Source of the DNA: Imhoffiella purpurea
GTDB taxonomy: Bacteria; Pseudomonadota; Gammaproteobacteria; Chromatiales; Chromatiaceae
NCBI RefSeq assembly: GCF_000585215.1
Contig: NZ_AONC01000035.1
Location: 35,360 to 99,359 of the forward strand
DNA: 64,000 nt
Reading direction: 5' to 3'
Shown here: positions 9,559 through 18,008 of the stretch, in pieces
Numbering within the stretch: position 1 is the stretch's first letter
Layout: every line of letters begins with the position of its first letter
The notes under the pieces: model-generated
The model's input: only the letters and a program-made list of their open reading frames with translations
What the model was told of the DNA's origin: nothing
Databases searched by the model: none
Translations under genes and position numbers: made by a program

Positions 9559-9567
9559 GAGGCCAAG

Positions 9568-9741
9568 ATGTCTGCACGTTCAAGACAGATCCGCGCCGAA
9601 CGACGCGCGAAGCAAGGCCGGAAGTGGCCCAGAAACGAACAACGCCCGGCGGGGACCAGCCGCACAGGCGTTGCAAAGGATTCGATTCTGGGCTTATCGT
9701 GCAAACCGTCCGCCGAGGTGTTTGCACCACCCCGACGGTAA
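9568..9741 (+). CDS. Small basic hypothetical protein
   Basis: A 57-codon frame beginning MSARSRQIRAERRAKQGRKW has an excellent ribosome site, AGGAGG, at 9557-9562, overlapping the AlpA stop. Translation would be coupled to AlpA. The N-terminal half is strongly basic, compatible with nucleic-acid binding. I recognise no family. The signal rests on the ribosome site and position, so it could be a leader or spurious frame. Confidence 0.4.
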   Translation: MSARSRQIRAERRAKQGRKWPRNEQRPAGTSRTGVAKDSILGLSCKPSAEVFAPPRR

Positions 9742-9878
9742 AGCAATCCGACTGGCATCGGCTTGCACCGGCGTGGAAATTATACCGTCCCAGGATACTT
9801 GCGTCTGCACTATCCGTCCGTCCGCGCCCATGCCCGCCTATCCGGTCGGTCAATCCATTCCTATTGGAGACCGACATC

Positions 9879-10169
9879 ATGAAAACTACCACCGCCCCCA
9901 TCGCCACTATCTCCCAGGCCCAGCGCGTCGCAGACGATCTGGACAGTCTGACCCAACGCATCCTGGGCGACCTCGAGGCCCTTTTTGTTGCGGTTCAAGA
10001 CGCGACCGACAGACACCCCAAGGCCAACCAGCTCGCAGGGATCGGCAAATATCTCGCGCAAGATTGGGCGAACCTGCTCGCATCGAACCTGGAGGAGCTA
10101 CAGGCCGCGCTGGCCGACGTTGCTGGACTGGAGGCCAAGGACGCGCCAGCCAAGGAGGATGCAGCGTGA
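9879..10169 (+). CDS. Hypothetical helical protein
   Basis: The 96-residue product starts MKTTTAPIATISQAQ. It is mostly helical, acidic, and ends in a charged tail (AKDAPAKEDAA). It is the first gene of a chain in which each stop overlaps the next start (GTGA here with the gene at 10166), followed directly by the primase/helicase. The ATG at 9879 has only a weak TTGGAG upstream. I recognise no family. A role in replication or copy control is a guess from context. Confidence 0.6.
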   Translation: MKTTTAPIATISQAQRVADDLDSLTQRILGDLEALFVAVQDATDRHPKANQLAGIGKYLAQDWANLLASNLEELQAALADVAGLEAKDAPAKEDAA

Positions 10170-10498
10170 AATCCGCATCCGATCTGTTCGACCTCGCCGC
10201 CGGTCTGCGGTCGATCACCATCAAGCTCGTCGAGCACTCCGACGACAAGAGCCCGTCCGAGATGCGGTTCGGGCTCTGTGTGGCGGCCGAGCACCTGGCC
10301 ACCGATCTCGCCGCTGCGACTTGGGAACTCGTCGAGGCAGACGGCCAGCCCCAGGGTTCTGAGCACTTGGCGCGCCTGCAACGCCTCGCCGACACCTGCA
10401 ACAGCGGCCAGATCGACGACATCCTGTTCGAGTCGATCGAGCTGGCGATGAGCCGCACGGGGCGCCCCGAGCTGACCGGCGAGGAGGCTGCCGCGTAA
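10166..10498 (+). CDS. Hypothetical protein upstream of the primase/helicase
   Basis: The 110-residue product starts at a GTG (VKSASDLFDLAAGLRSITIK) with a strong AAGGAGG at 10152-10158. The start overlaps the previous stop, and its TAA overlaps the next ATG (TAATG). It is helical and acidic with a single cysteine near its middle. No family is recognised. The tight spacing to the primase/helicase suggests co-expression and possibly a shared complex. Confidence 0.6.
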   Translation: MKSASDLFDLAAGLRSITIKLVEHSDDKSPSEMRFGLCVAAEHLATDLAAATWELVEADGQPQGSEHLARLQRLADTCNSGQIDDILFESIELAMSRTGRPELTGEEAAA

Positions 10499-13419
10499 TG
10501 AGCCAGCCCGCCCCCTGCGAGGGGGCGGCTGCGGCCGCTCCCGGCATCGACATCGCCAAATTGTCCCCGGAGGTTCGGGCGCAGCTCGCCATGCAGGCGC
10601 CCGCCCAGGCGCCGGTCCATCTCGAGCGGCAGGATGTTGCGGCGGAGCCGTCCGCCAACCGCCCGCCACGGGTGGACATCAAGGACACCGCCCGCGCGGC
10701 CCTGGATGCAGCCGAGTCCATCTGCCGGCACTGGCTGCCCGAAGGCAAGCGTCAAGGCCCCGAGTGGATCGCCCGCAACCCGACCCGACACGACGAGACG
10801 CCCGGCTCGTTCGCGGTCAACGTGACCACCGGCAAGTGGTCGGATTTCGCCACCGGAGACAAGGGCGGGGATCTGGTGTCCCTGGTCGCCTACCTGGAGG
10901 GATTGAGTCAAGGCGAGGCCGCCGGCCAACTGGCCGCCTGGCTCGGAGTAGCACCGCCAGCACCAGCCGCCAGACCGAACTGGATGACGACCGAGCCGAC
11001 CCCGAGCCCCCCGCAGGCCAAGCGCCAGCCGAAGGTAATGGCGACCCGTCCAGCCAGGCACCCCAAGCTCGGCAATCCCTCCCGATCGTGGGAGTACCGG
11101 GACGCCACCGGCGCCGTGCTCTGCGTCGTGCTGCGCTTCGAGACTGCCCAGGGCAAGGAGTTTCGCCCGCTCACCCGGACCCCCGAGGGTTGGATCTGGC
11201 GGGCGCCCGAAGAGCCCCGCCCCCTCTACGGACTCGACCGCCTGGCGGCCCGCCCCGAGGCCGAGGTCATCCTGGCCGAGGGCGAGAAGGCCGCCGACGC
11301 CGCTGGCGCGCTGCTGCCCGAGCTGGTGCCCGTCGCCAGCATGAACGGCTCGAAGAGCCCGAAGAAGAGCGATTGGGCGCCGCTGCAAGGCCGTCGAGTG
11401 CGAATCTGGCCCGACCACGACGACCCCGGCACTCAGTACGCCCGCACCGCCGCCGCCCTGGCTTACGGAGCCGGTGCGACGTCGGTCGTGATCCTGGACC
11501 TGTCCGCGCTGGCCGATGCGCTGCCGAAGGGATGGGACGCGGCCGACGCCTTGGCCGATGGCTGGACGCCCGAGCGTCTCGCCGAACGCGCCCGCTGGGT
11601 CGTCGCTCCCTCACCCTTTGCCGATTCACGGGGAACCGAGGGAACCCGGGGAACCGCCAGCAATGACGCGGGCTCCAGCGGTTCCCCCAGCGACAGCGCC
11701 CAGGGAACCGAGGGAACCACCAGGACGAAACCGGCCGTCGATCGCCCCGGGTTCTCGGTCCAAGCGGGCTGGACGGGGTACGGCAAGCCGGGCACCTACT
11801 GGCACGGCCTCAAGGACGAGGAGGAAGTCAATCAATGGGTCTGTTCCCCGCTCTGGGCGGACGCGATGGCGCACGGCGAACGCGACGCCGACTATGGTCT
11901 GCTGCTGCGCTTTCGCAACGCCAGTGGTCGCGAGCGGGAATGGACCATGCCCATGGCGATGCTGCGAGGATCCGACGAGGAACTGCGCGGCGAGCTGCTG
12001 AATCTGGGCGTTCGCATCGATCCGATCTCGCATCGCTTGCTGAATGCCTACCTGATGAGCCGCTATCCCGAGCGGCGCATCCTGGCCGCCACCTGCACTG
12101 GCTGGCACTCCGAGGGCGCCGTGTTCGTGCTGCCGAATCGCATCATCGGCACCGGCGACGTGCGCTATCAGAGCGAGCAGGCCGACCACGATGAGTTCAT
12201 CCAAGCCGGCACGTTCGAGGGCTGGCGCTCGGAGATCGCGGCTCGCTGCGCCGGCAACCCGATGCTTCAGCACAGCGTCTCGGCCGCGTTGGCGGGTCCG
12301 CTGCTGGCCCGGCTCCACCGCACCGGATGCGGGTTCCATTTCGTCGGCGACTCGTCCACGGGCAAGAGTACCGCTCTGAGCGTGGGCGCTTCCTGCTGGG
12401 GCGGTCCCGGTTTCATTCGCACCTGGCGGGCCACCGGCAATGGACTGGAAGGCATCGCCGCCGCGCTCAACGATACCGCCCTGATTCTCGACGAGATCAG
12501 CGAGGCCGACCCGCGCGAGATCGGCTCGATCATCTACGCCATCGGCAACGGCACTGGCAAGAGCCGGGCGGCCCGCTCCGGCAAGGCGCGCGAGGTACGC
12601 CGCTGGCGCGTGGTGCTGCTGTCCTCGGGCGAGCGCACCCTGGCCGCGACCATGGCCGAGGGCGGCAAGCGGACCAAGGCCGGGCAGGAGGCGCGCCTGC
12701 TCGACATCCCCTGCACACGCGCCCATGGCGTCTTCGACGATCTGCATGGACTGGCCGATGGGCGCGCCTTCTCGGATGCGCTGCGGACCAGCGCGAACCG
12801 TCACTATGGACATGCCGGACCCGCCTTCGTCGAGCGGCTGATTGCCGATGCCCGCGACCACGGCGAGTATCTGGCCCGGCTGATCGCCTTGAAGGAGTTC
12901 AAAGCCGACAACGGCCTCGAGGGGCGCGCGGCCGGTGCCTTCGCCCTGGCCGCCCTGGCCGGAGAGCTGGCGATCGAGTGGGGGATTCTGCCCTGGAGTG
13001 AAGGCGAGGCCCTGGACGCGGCGACCATCGCCTATCAGGGTTGGCGCCAGGCGCGCGGCAAGGGACAGACCGAGACTCGCCAAATCCTCGAGGCCGTCGC
13101 CGACTTCATCGCCAAACACGGCGACGCGCGTTTCTCGCCGCTGCGGCCCACGGAGGACGAGGAGGAACACGCCCCCGTCGTCCGCGATCGGGCCGGCTGG
13201 TGGAAGGAGGCCGCGGACAACCATGGGCGCGCCTATCTGTTCTCCTCGGCCGGTCTGCGCGAAGCGACCGAGGGGTTCGATCTGCGCCGGGTGCTGGATG
13301 CGCTGGACCAAGCCGGGTGGATCGACGAGCACGACGAAGGCAAGCGGTCGAAGAAGTTCAAGGCCCAGGGGCGTCCCCAGAGCCTCTATGCCATTGCTCC
13401 GGCGGAGGTCGAGTCATGA
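10498..13419 (+). CDS. Primase/helicase-like protein with TOPRIM-like and DUF927 domains
   Basis: This is probably the replication protein of the element. The 973-residue product has an N-terminal primase-like segment (about 70-150: PEWIARNPTRHDETPGSFAV, KWSDFATGDKGGDLVSL), then a TOPRIM-like segment (250-360: VILAEGEKAADAA, VRIWPDHDDPG), a low-complexity linker (about 379-407) and a DUF927 helicase-like ATPase. Walker A is GDSSTGKST (about 616-624) and Walker B ALILDEISE (about 661-669). The linker DNA holds six copies of GGGAACC in either orientation. Such fusions occur in plasmids, satellites and islands. Autonomous replication is inferred, not shown. Confidence 0.85.
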   Translation: MSQPAPCEGAAAAAPGIDIAKLSPEVRAQLAMQAPAQAPVHLERQDVAAEPSANRPPRVDIKDTARAALDAAESICRHWLPEGKRQGPEWIARNPTRHDETPGSFAVNVTTGKWSDFATGDKGGDLVSLVAYLEGLSQGEAAGQLAAWLGVAPPAPAARPNWMTTEPTPSPPQAKRQPKVMATRPARHPKLGNPSRSWEYRDATGAVLCVVLRFETAQGKEFRPLTRTPEGWIWRAPEEPRPLYGLDRLAARPEAEVILAEGEKAADAAGALLPELVPVASMNGSKSPKKSDWAPLQGRRVRIWPDHDDPGTQYARTAAALAYGAGATSVVILDLSALADALPKGWDAADALADGWTPERLAERARWVVAPSPFADSRGTEGTRGTASNDAGSSGSPSDSAQGTEGTTRTKPAVDRPGFSVQAGWTGYGKPGTYWHGLKDEEEVNQWVCSPLWADAMAHGERDADYGLLLRFRNASGREREWTMPMAMLRGSDEELRGELLNLGVRIDPISHRLLNAYLMSRYPERRILAATCTGWHSEGAVFVLPNRIIGTGDVRYQSEQADHDEFIQAGTFEGWRSEIAARCAGNPMLQHSVSAALAGPLLARLHRTGCGFHFVGDSSTGKSTALSVGASCWGGPGFIRTWRATGNGLEGIAAALNDTALILDEISEADPREIGSIIYAIGNGTGKSRAARSGKAREVRRWRVVLLSSGERTLAATMAEGGKRTKAGQEARLLDIPCTRAHGVFDDLHGLADGRAFSDALRTSANRHYGHAGPAFVERLIADARDHGEYLARLIALKEFKADNGLEGRAAGAFALAALAGELAIEWGILPWSEGEALDAATIAYQGWRQARGKGQTETRQILEAVADFIAKHGDARFSPLRPTEDEEEHAPVVRDRAGWWKEAADNHGRAYLFSSAGLREATEGFDLRRVLDALDQAGWIDEHDEGKRSKKFKAQGRPQSLYAIAPAEVES
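11631..11718. repeat. Cluster of GGGAACC 7-mers inside the primase/helicase gene
   Basis: GGGAACC occurs at 11631, 11640, 11649, 11703 and 11712, and its reverse complement GGTTCCC at 11680. The copies are partly spaced by 9 bases. They encode a Gly/Thr/Ser linker, so low-complexity coding is one explanation and an iteron-like binding site another. A second cluster follows at 13449-13666. Confidence 0.6.
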
Positions 13420-13961
13420 GCCTGGAGAGCCTGCTGCAACGCCTGGAGGTTCCCTCGGTTCCCCCAGGGAACCCGCCCCGGGGAACCGGAAAACCCCTTA
13501 CCGCACAAGGCGGTTCCCTTGGTTCACCGAGTTCCCTCGGGAAACAGCATAGGGACGAAGAAGCCACACAACCGAGCAAACCGACAGCCGGCAAGCCGCT
13601 CTCAGAAATCGTGAATCCTCAACGGCGGACTATTCAAATCCAACCATCTGAGGGAACCGGGGAACCTGCCCCCCGAGCTGCCAACGACCCACCCGGCATC
13701 TGCTACGCCTCGCCCGAGCGCCTGGAGGACGACCGGCGGACCTGCCAGCAGTGCCTTGCCCTGGAGGAGTATGACGGCCAGTGCTCGGCCGCCCGTCGCG
13801 GCGATGTTCCGCAAACCTCAACTCGGTACTACCCGGACACTGAGCAACTGTGTCGCTGTGTGGCGTATCGACCAGGCCCAAGCGATCCAGACCAACGACC
13901 CGGGCGCGAGAGATGGCCGAATCTGTATCGGCGATCCCAGGATCGGGAGATTCGCCCATGA
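13416..13961 (+). CDS. Hypothetical protein with C-terminal cysteine cluster
   Basis: The 181-residue product begins MSLESLLQRLEVPSVPPG; its ATG overlaps the primase stop (ATGA). The first 100 residues are proline-, glycine- and serine-rich and probably disordered. The second half has cysteines in a zinc-ribbon-like pattern (CYASPERLEDDRRTCQQC, then single Cys and CRC). The DNA of the disordered half contains many GGGAACC/GGTTCCC motifs. Function unknown. Confidence 0.6.
   Translation: MSLESLLQRLEVPSVPPGNPPRGTGKPLTAQGGSLGSPSSLGKQHRDEEATQPSKPTAGKPLSEIVNPQRRTIQIQPSEGTGEPAPRAANDPPGICYASPERLEDDRRTCQQCLALEEYDGQCSAARRGDVPQTSTRYYPDTEQLCRCVAYRPGPSDPDQRPGRERWPNLYRRSQDREIRP
13449..13666. repeat. Second cluster of GGGAACC/GGTTCCC 7-mers
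   Basis: GGTTCCC lies at 13449, 13458 and 13512; GGGAACC at 13468, 13482, 13652 and 13660. With the cluster at 11631-11718 this gives 13 exact copies in the replication region and none noticed elsewhere in the element. This supports, but does not prove, a binding-site role. Confidence 0.55.
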
Positions 13962-14374
13962 GCCGCCCCGACCTGTTCGATGAGCCCCGCAATGCTCGGT
14001 GCCGAGACTGCATCCATCGTGATCAGATCCGCCCCCGTCTTCCGAGCCTGCATCCTCGCTGCCGAATGACCGGGGTGAAGATCGGCAGCCTGAAGCATCT
14101 TCGGCGATGTGCGAGCTTCGCGCCGTTCCCCGCGCACCCAGACCCGATTCCGCTGCCGCAGCCTCAGGAGCCCATACCAACGCGCGTCGCGCCATCGCCA
14201 GCCGTTGAGCACCTGCGGGGATCCCTGGCCGAACGTGGGCTCCTCGAGGCCCTGGTCGAGCTGCGTCCGCTGCCTGGCGGTCGGCTGGGCGTGCGGCTGC
14301 GCCCAGGTCTACCGACAGCCACCGAGAGCATGGTGCTCGATCTGCTCGACCGGGCAATGGAGGTGACCGCATGA
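13958..14374 (+). CDS. Hypothetical small zinc-ribbon-like protein
   Basis: The 138-residue product begins MSRPDLFDEPRNARCRDCIH. An N-terminal Cys-x2-Cys followed by two more cysteines (CRDC, PRCRM, RRCASF) suggests a metal-binding finger. The middle is proline-rich and the last 50 residues are helical. It overlaps both neighbours by ATGA. The family is unknown; similar tiny metal-binding proteins occur in phage and plasmid replication blocks. Confidence 0.55.
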   Translation: MSRPDLFDEPRNARCRDCIHRDQIRPRLPSLHPRCRMTGVKIGSLKHLRRCASFAPFPAHPDPIPLPQPQEPIPTRVAPSPAVEHLRGSLAERGLLEALVELRPLPGGRLGVRLRPGLPTATESMVLDLLDRAMEVTA

Positions 14375-14739
14375 ATGCCCGTCCCCTCACGCTCAACAAA
14401 GCCATTTCTGGATGGTTCCATTGGCGCCGCACGCTTGAGCGGCGGATCAAGCAGGGAGCCCATCCAGTGCTCATTGAACAAGCCGCCGAGAGCATGGTCC
14501 GCTGCGGTCTGTGGCTGGATGCGGAGACCGACCCCTACTTCGTAGCACGCTGCAACGCAGCAGGGACCGTTCCAGGGCTATGCGGGGTCCCGAACGGCAG
14601 CGTCCTCGAGATTTGGCTCGACATGCGCCGGCACCGCGAGATTCTGCCGATCGACGCCCCCGTGGATGATGCGCTCGCCGATCTGGCGCCGGCCTTGTAT
14701 CTGCTCTATGGGCGCCCCTTCGGCGAGGATCCGGCATGA
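14371..14739 (+). CDS. Hypothetical protein
   Basis: The 122-residue product begins MNARPLTLNKAISGWFHWRR. It has a basic N-terminal third and an acidic helical C-terminus. Start and stop both overlap neighbours by four bases, so it belongs to the same translational chain. I recognise no domain and can propose no function. Confidence 0.55.
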   Translation: MNARPLTLNKAISGWFHWRRTLERRIKQGAHPVLIEQAAESMVRCGLWLDAETDPYFVARCNAAGTVPGLCGVPNGSVLEIWLDMRRHREILPIDAPVDDALADLAPALYLLYGRPFGEDPA

Positions 14740-15125
14740 CGACACCACCTACATGGACGCGCGAATGCCAGATGTGCAGCGTGCTCTTCACAACGCCGGC
14801 CGACGACAAGGGCTGCATCTGCATCGCCTGCCAGCCCAAGGACGGGCTGGTCCACGTCGACGCGGCTGAGTGGCGGGATACCCTGACGCGCCTGCGGCAG
14901 CTCGAGGCCCAGATGGGTGGTTACTCCCGCCGTGCCCGGGAGGCCGAGCGCGAGCTGGAGATGGTGCTCGACGCCATGCCCCGGTCCGAGGTGTACGTAC
15001 CACACGAAATCGCCAAGACGATCCAGCATGCATTGAGCCGGTTCACCCGACCGCCGAGCGAGAAAGACATCGAGGCCGCGCTGAAGTGGCTCTTCTCTCA
15101 AGCGTGGTCGTCCCCGCCGAAATAG
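14736..15125 (+). CDS. Hypothetical protein with zinc-ribbon N-terminus and coiled coil
   Basis: The 129-residue product has a Cys-x2-Cys (ECQMC) and a Cys-x-Cys-x2-Cys (CICIAC) in its first 35 residues, a likely zinc ribbon. A coiled-coil segment follows (about 43-75, DTLTRLRQLEAQMGG onward). It is the last gene of the coupled chain starting at 9879. After its stop come two A+T-rich inverted repeats. Function unknown. Confidence 0.55.
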   Translation: MTTPPTWTRECQMCSVLFTTPADDKGCICIACQPKDGLVHVDAAEWRDTLTRLRQLEAQMGGYSRRAREAERELEMVLDAMPRSEVYVPHEIAKTIQHALSRFTRPPSEKDIEAALKWLFSQAWSSPPK

Positions 15126-15130
15126 CCCGC

Positions 15131-15196
15131 AAAATCGGGAAAAACGCCCGATTTAACCGCCCCGAAGCCCGCGAAAATAGCGACTACCCGATTTTT
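15131..15196. promoter_or_regulatory. Triplicated AAATCGGG/CCCGATTT motif, terminator or operator
   Basis: AAATCGGG (15132-15139) can pair with CCCGATTT (15147-15154) or with CCCGATTTT at 15188-15196, which is followed by T residues and then TTAATCG. This could be a terminator ending the upstream chain, or alternative stem-loops controlling the gene at 15222. Confidence 0.45.
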
Positions 15197-15221
15197 TAAT
15201 CGAAAAATTCAGGAGTCGCCA

Positions 15222-15710
15222 TTGGCATCCAAACCCACCGGCCGACCTCGCGGACGCCCCCGAGGATCTGTCTCCAAGCGCCAAAAACAGATCCGAGAAG
15301 CGATCGAGTCCGCCGCGCCCGATCTGGTCGAGAAGCTGCTGGAAGCCGCTACAGCCGGCGACACGGCCGCCGCTACCGCGCTGCTGGATCGCGTCATCCC
15401 GAAGCTACGCGCCAGCTCTGCGGCCATCGTGCTGGATCTCAGCGGCTCGCCCACCGAGATCGGCCAGCGTCTACTGGATGCGGTCGGCAAGGGCGAGGTG
15501 CCCGTGGACGTGGCTCGAGAGGTCTTGGACCTGGCAGCTCGGGCGCGCCCGGCGGAGATCGCCTTCGAGCCACCCGACTACAAAAATCTCGACCAAAGGT
15601 ATGAGGAGCTGTTGGCGAATCGAGAGATCGAGAAGCAACGCATGATCGAACGCGCGCAGAACCTTCAAGAGGAATGGGAGCATGAGCAGCAAGCCAAACC
15701 AAGCGCCTGA
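15222..15710 (+). CDS. Hypothetical protein with AT-hook-like N-terminus
   Basis: The 162-residue product begins MASKPTGRPRGRPRGSVSKR; the repeated GRPRG is an AT-hook-like minor-groove motif. The middle (LEAATAGDTAAATALLDRVI, about 44-63) resembles the helical segment of small phage or island DNA-associated proteins. The C-terminal 40 residues form a charged coiled coil. It is preceded by CAGGAG at a good distance. A DNA-binding or packaging-adaptor role is only a guess. Confidence 0.6.
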   Translation: MASKPTGRPRGRPRGSVSKRQKQIREAIESAAPDLVEKLLEAATAGDTAAATALLDRVIPKLRASSAAIVLDLSGSPTEIGQRLLDAVGKGEVPVDVAREVLDLAARARPAEIAFEPPDYKNLDQRYEELLANREIEKQRMIERAQNLQEEWEHEQQAKPSA

Positions 15711-15912
15711 GACCGAAGCGCCAAGGCCCAAAAATACGACCGAACAGCTATTCGACGTCCTCGAGACTATTCACAGGGACGTGATCGATTTCGAGCGCGA
15801 CACCACCGAAATACTGCTGCGCCACCTCGTCAGCCACCACCAAACCCTTCTTGCTCGACTCGATCGCCTCGAGCAGCTCGTCCAACAACAGCCCCCTATC
15901 AAGCCGGAGTGA
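15682..15912 (+). CDS. Small hypothetical coiled-coil protein
   Basis: The 76-residue product begins MSSKPNQAPETEAPRPKN and overlaps the previous gene by 29 bases. After a proline-rich start it is one long amphipathic helix (about 20-68, EQLFDVLETIHRDVIDFERD onward) that could oligomerise. A GGGAG ribosome site precedes the ATG. Family unknown. Confidence 0.5.
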   Translation: MSSKPNQAPETEAPRPKNTTEQLFDVLETIHRDVIDFERDTTEILLRHLVSHHQTLLARLDRLEQLVQQQPPIKPE

Positions 15913-15917
15913 ATCAC

Positions 15918-16559
15918 ATGCCCACGAGCTTTAGCCTCAGCGAAGCCAAGAAACTCGCACCGCGATTCAACCCCGGGGGCGATCTCGGCGAGGCCGTCAA
16001 CGTCGTACGCAGCGCGCTCGCCGATGCCGTCGCCGCTGTTGGCAGTCGGAGATTCAGCAATCTTGGGCTGCTGGCGGTTGCTCGCGACCGTTACCCGGAT
16101 CTCGACGACGAGCAGGCACTATTGGCCCTGGCGGACGGCCTGCGGCCAATCGCTGACGCGCGCTGGCGATCGATCGACATGGCTGAGAATTTCAAGAAGG
16201 AACGTGCGGGCCTGGAGCCGATCTTGAACGCCGCGATGACCGAGATGCACGAGCTGACGCGCAAGATCGACCACATTCGCCGCGAGATCCAGCAGGCCGA
16301 GGCCGGCGTGGCGGATCGCCGCGCCAAGCTGAAATCGGCCAGTGTCCCGGACGATGAGGCTGCTCGACTGGCGCCCGACTTCGACCGCGCCAAACTGGAC
16401 AACCGGATCGCCGAGATCCGGGCCGAGGGCGATCAATTCGCCAGGTTCATCAAGTCCTGCGACACGGCCGACCTGCCCCAAGACTGGCTGGCGTCGCTGG
16501 TGCCGGTCGTGGGCATGCCCCGCGTACTGGTCCCTTCACCCGAGGTCGTCCGTGGCTGA
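15918..16559 (+). CDS. Hypothetical coiled-coil protein
   Basis: The 213-residue product begins MPTSFSLSEAKKLAPRFNPG. A GTG nine bases upstream overlaps the previous stop and is an alternative start; the ATG at 15918 has the better-spaced GGAG. Residues about 95-175 are a long charged coiled coil (EMHELTRKIDHIRREIQQAE). The end overlaps the start of the virion-like gene at 16552, so the two are probably made together. No family recognised. Confidence 0.55.
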   Translation: MPTSFSLSEAKKLAPRFNPGGDLGEAVNVVRSALADAVAAVGSRRFSNLGLLAVARDRYPDLDDEQALLALADGLRPIADARWRSIDMAENFKKERAGLEPILNAAMTEMHELTRKIDHIRREIQQAEAGVADRRAKLKSASVPDDEAARLAPDFDRAKLDNRIAEIRAEGDQFARFIKSCDTADLPQDWLASLVPVVGMPRVLVPSPEVVRG

Positions 16560-17364
16560 GGAGTTCGGCAACCTCAACAAGCACCTGATCGCTTCGATCT
16601 ACCCGGTGGATCGGGGCGGCAACCCAAAGATCGATCTCGGCACGAACGCGACCGGAAGCATCAAGGATGGCGAGGTCCGGGCGATGGTCACGGAAGCGAC
16701 TATGGAGGTCAGTCTGGGCTGGCAATCGCCATTCGAGCAGTGGGGTCCCGAGGCGACAAGCCCCACGCTGATGGCGCTGGTCCAGAGCGGGACGCTCGAC
16801 GATCTCAAGAATCTGATCGGCGGCTTCTTCGACGGCTGGCTCGGAGGGATCATCGATAAGATCACTGATCCTGGAGACTGGGCGAGTCTGGTCAACGAAG
16901 GCGTCGGCCGCACCGGCATGACCAAGATGAACTCGACCCAGGTCTTCACCGGCATGCCGCCGATCAAGATCAACGCGACCCTGCTGTTTCGCGCCTGGAG
17001 CAACCCCAAGACCGAGGTTGAGGCGCCGTTCGACACCCTGATGGGCTGGGCGTTGCCGCAATGCCTGCAACGCGACAGTATCCTGAGCGGGCTGCTCAAT
17101 GGTGACGCCCCGAAGTGTCCCGGCGCCGATGGATCGGCGTTCGACATCGCCCGATTCCTACCCTCGCTCACCCCCAAAATGGTCGGCCTCACCTACAAGG
17201 GCCGCACCTACAGCCCCCTGGTCATCGAGTCGGTCGGATTCCCGATGGACTCGCCAAGCACGGCCGACGGGCGCTATGTCGAACTTCTGGTCCCGGTCAC
17301 GTTCGCGACCTGGCAGGTCTACGACGCGAACGATTGGTCGAATGTGCGAACCGTGGCGTTGTGA
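16552..17364 (+). CDS. Virion-like (possible tail or baseplate) protein, family not identified
   Basis: The 270-residue product starts at a GTG overlapping the previous stop. It looks beta-rich, with repeated Trp-containing strands (VSLGWQSPFEQWGP; LLFRAWSNPKTEVEAP; VTFATWQVYDANDW) and a glycine-rich insertion (NLIGGFFDGWLGGIID). The pattern of two similar beta segments separated by a variable region recalls phage tail-tube or baseplate junction proteins, but I cannot place it in a named family. No other structural phage gene is nearby, which makes this assignment tentative. Confidence 0.45.
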   Translation: MAEEFGNLNKHLIASIYPVDRGGNPKIDLGTNATGSIKDGEVRAMVTEATMEVSLGWQSPFEQWGPEATSPTLMALVQSGTLDDLKNLIGGFFDGWLGGIIDKITDPGDWASLVNEGVGRTGMTKMNSTQVFTGMPPIKINATLLFRAWSNPKTEVEAPFDTLMGWALPQCLQRDSILSGLLNGDAPKCPGADGSAFDIARFLPSLTPKMVGLTYKGRTYSPLVIESVGFPMDSPSTADGRYVELLVPVTFATWQVYDANDWSNVRTVAL

Positions 17365-17526
17365 GGCGCCCTCGAAGGCCGCAAAGCGGGCTCATGCCCT
17401 GCCGAGCGGTCTTCTTCAGTCCAGCGCCTCTCATGTGCTCCTCTGAGCCGATCCGCTCGACACCCGACCCGAACTGACCGTCTGCTGTCGCGAGCTGTAC
17501 GGGCGTTCTGTGCGGTCGGTTTCTGC

Positions 17527-18008
17527 GTCACTGACGATATAACCGGCCCCAGTCTCGCTTGGGTACAACCCTTGCCAATTCCGTCACTAACGCTAATATC
17601 TAATTACCGTCACTGACAGGAAATGCACCCATGACCGATCCAGCAGCCCAGACACCCAGGAAGCGCGGCCGCAAGCCCACCGGCAACGCCATGACCGGCG
17701 CCGAGCGCCAGCGTCGATACCTCGAGCGCCTGAAGGCTGGCGCCAATATCGTCACTGACACGAAACCGGACAATGCCGTCAGTGACAGAATTAACGTCCT
17801 GGAGCGGGAGCTGGCCGCAGCTCAGCAGACCATCAAGGCCCAGCTCCGGGAGCGAGCCGAACATGAGCGCACCATCCGCGACCTTCGAGCCCGAGTGAGC
17901 AGCCTGGACACCAAGCTCCGCCAGGTCCTTGAGGAGCGCGTCCGCGAAGGCGAGCGGCTCATCCAAGAGCGCGATGAAGCCCGTGCGGCCCTGAAAGCCG
18001 TCACTGAC
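17527..18008. repeat. Six copies of the palindrome GTCACTGAC around and inside the KfrA-like gene
   Basis: The sequence GTCA-S-TGAC (centre C or G) occurs at 17527-17535, 17609-17617, 17751-17759, 17778-17786 (as GTCAGTGAC) and 18000-18008, with a one-mismatch copy GTCACTAAC at 17583-17591. Three copies lie in the promoter region and three inside the coding sequence. This arrangement suggests operator sites for the regulator encoded there. Confidence 0.75.
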
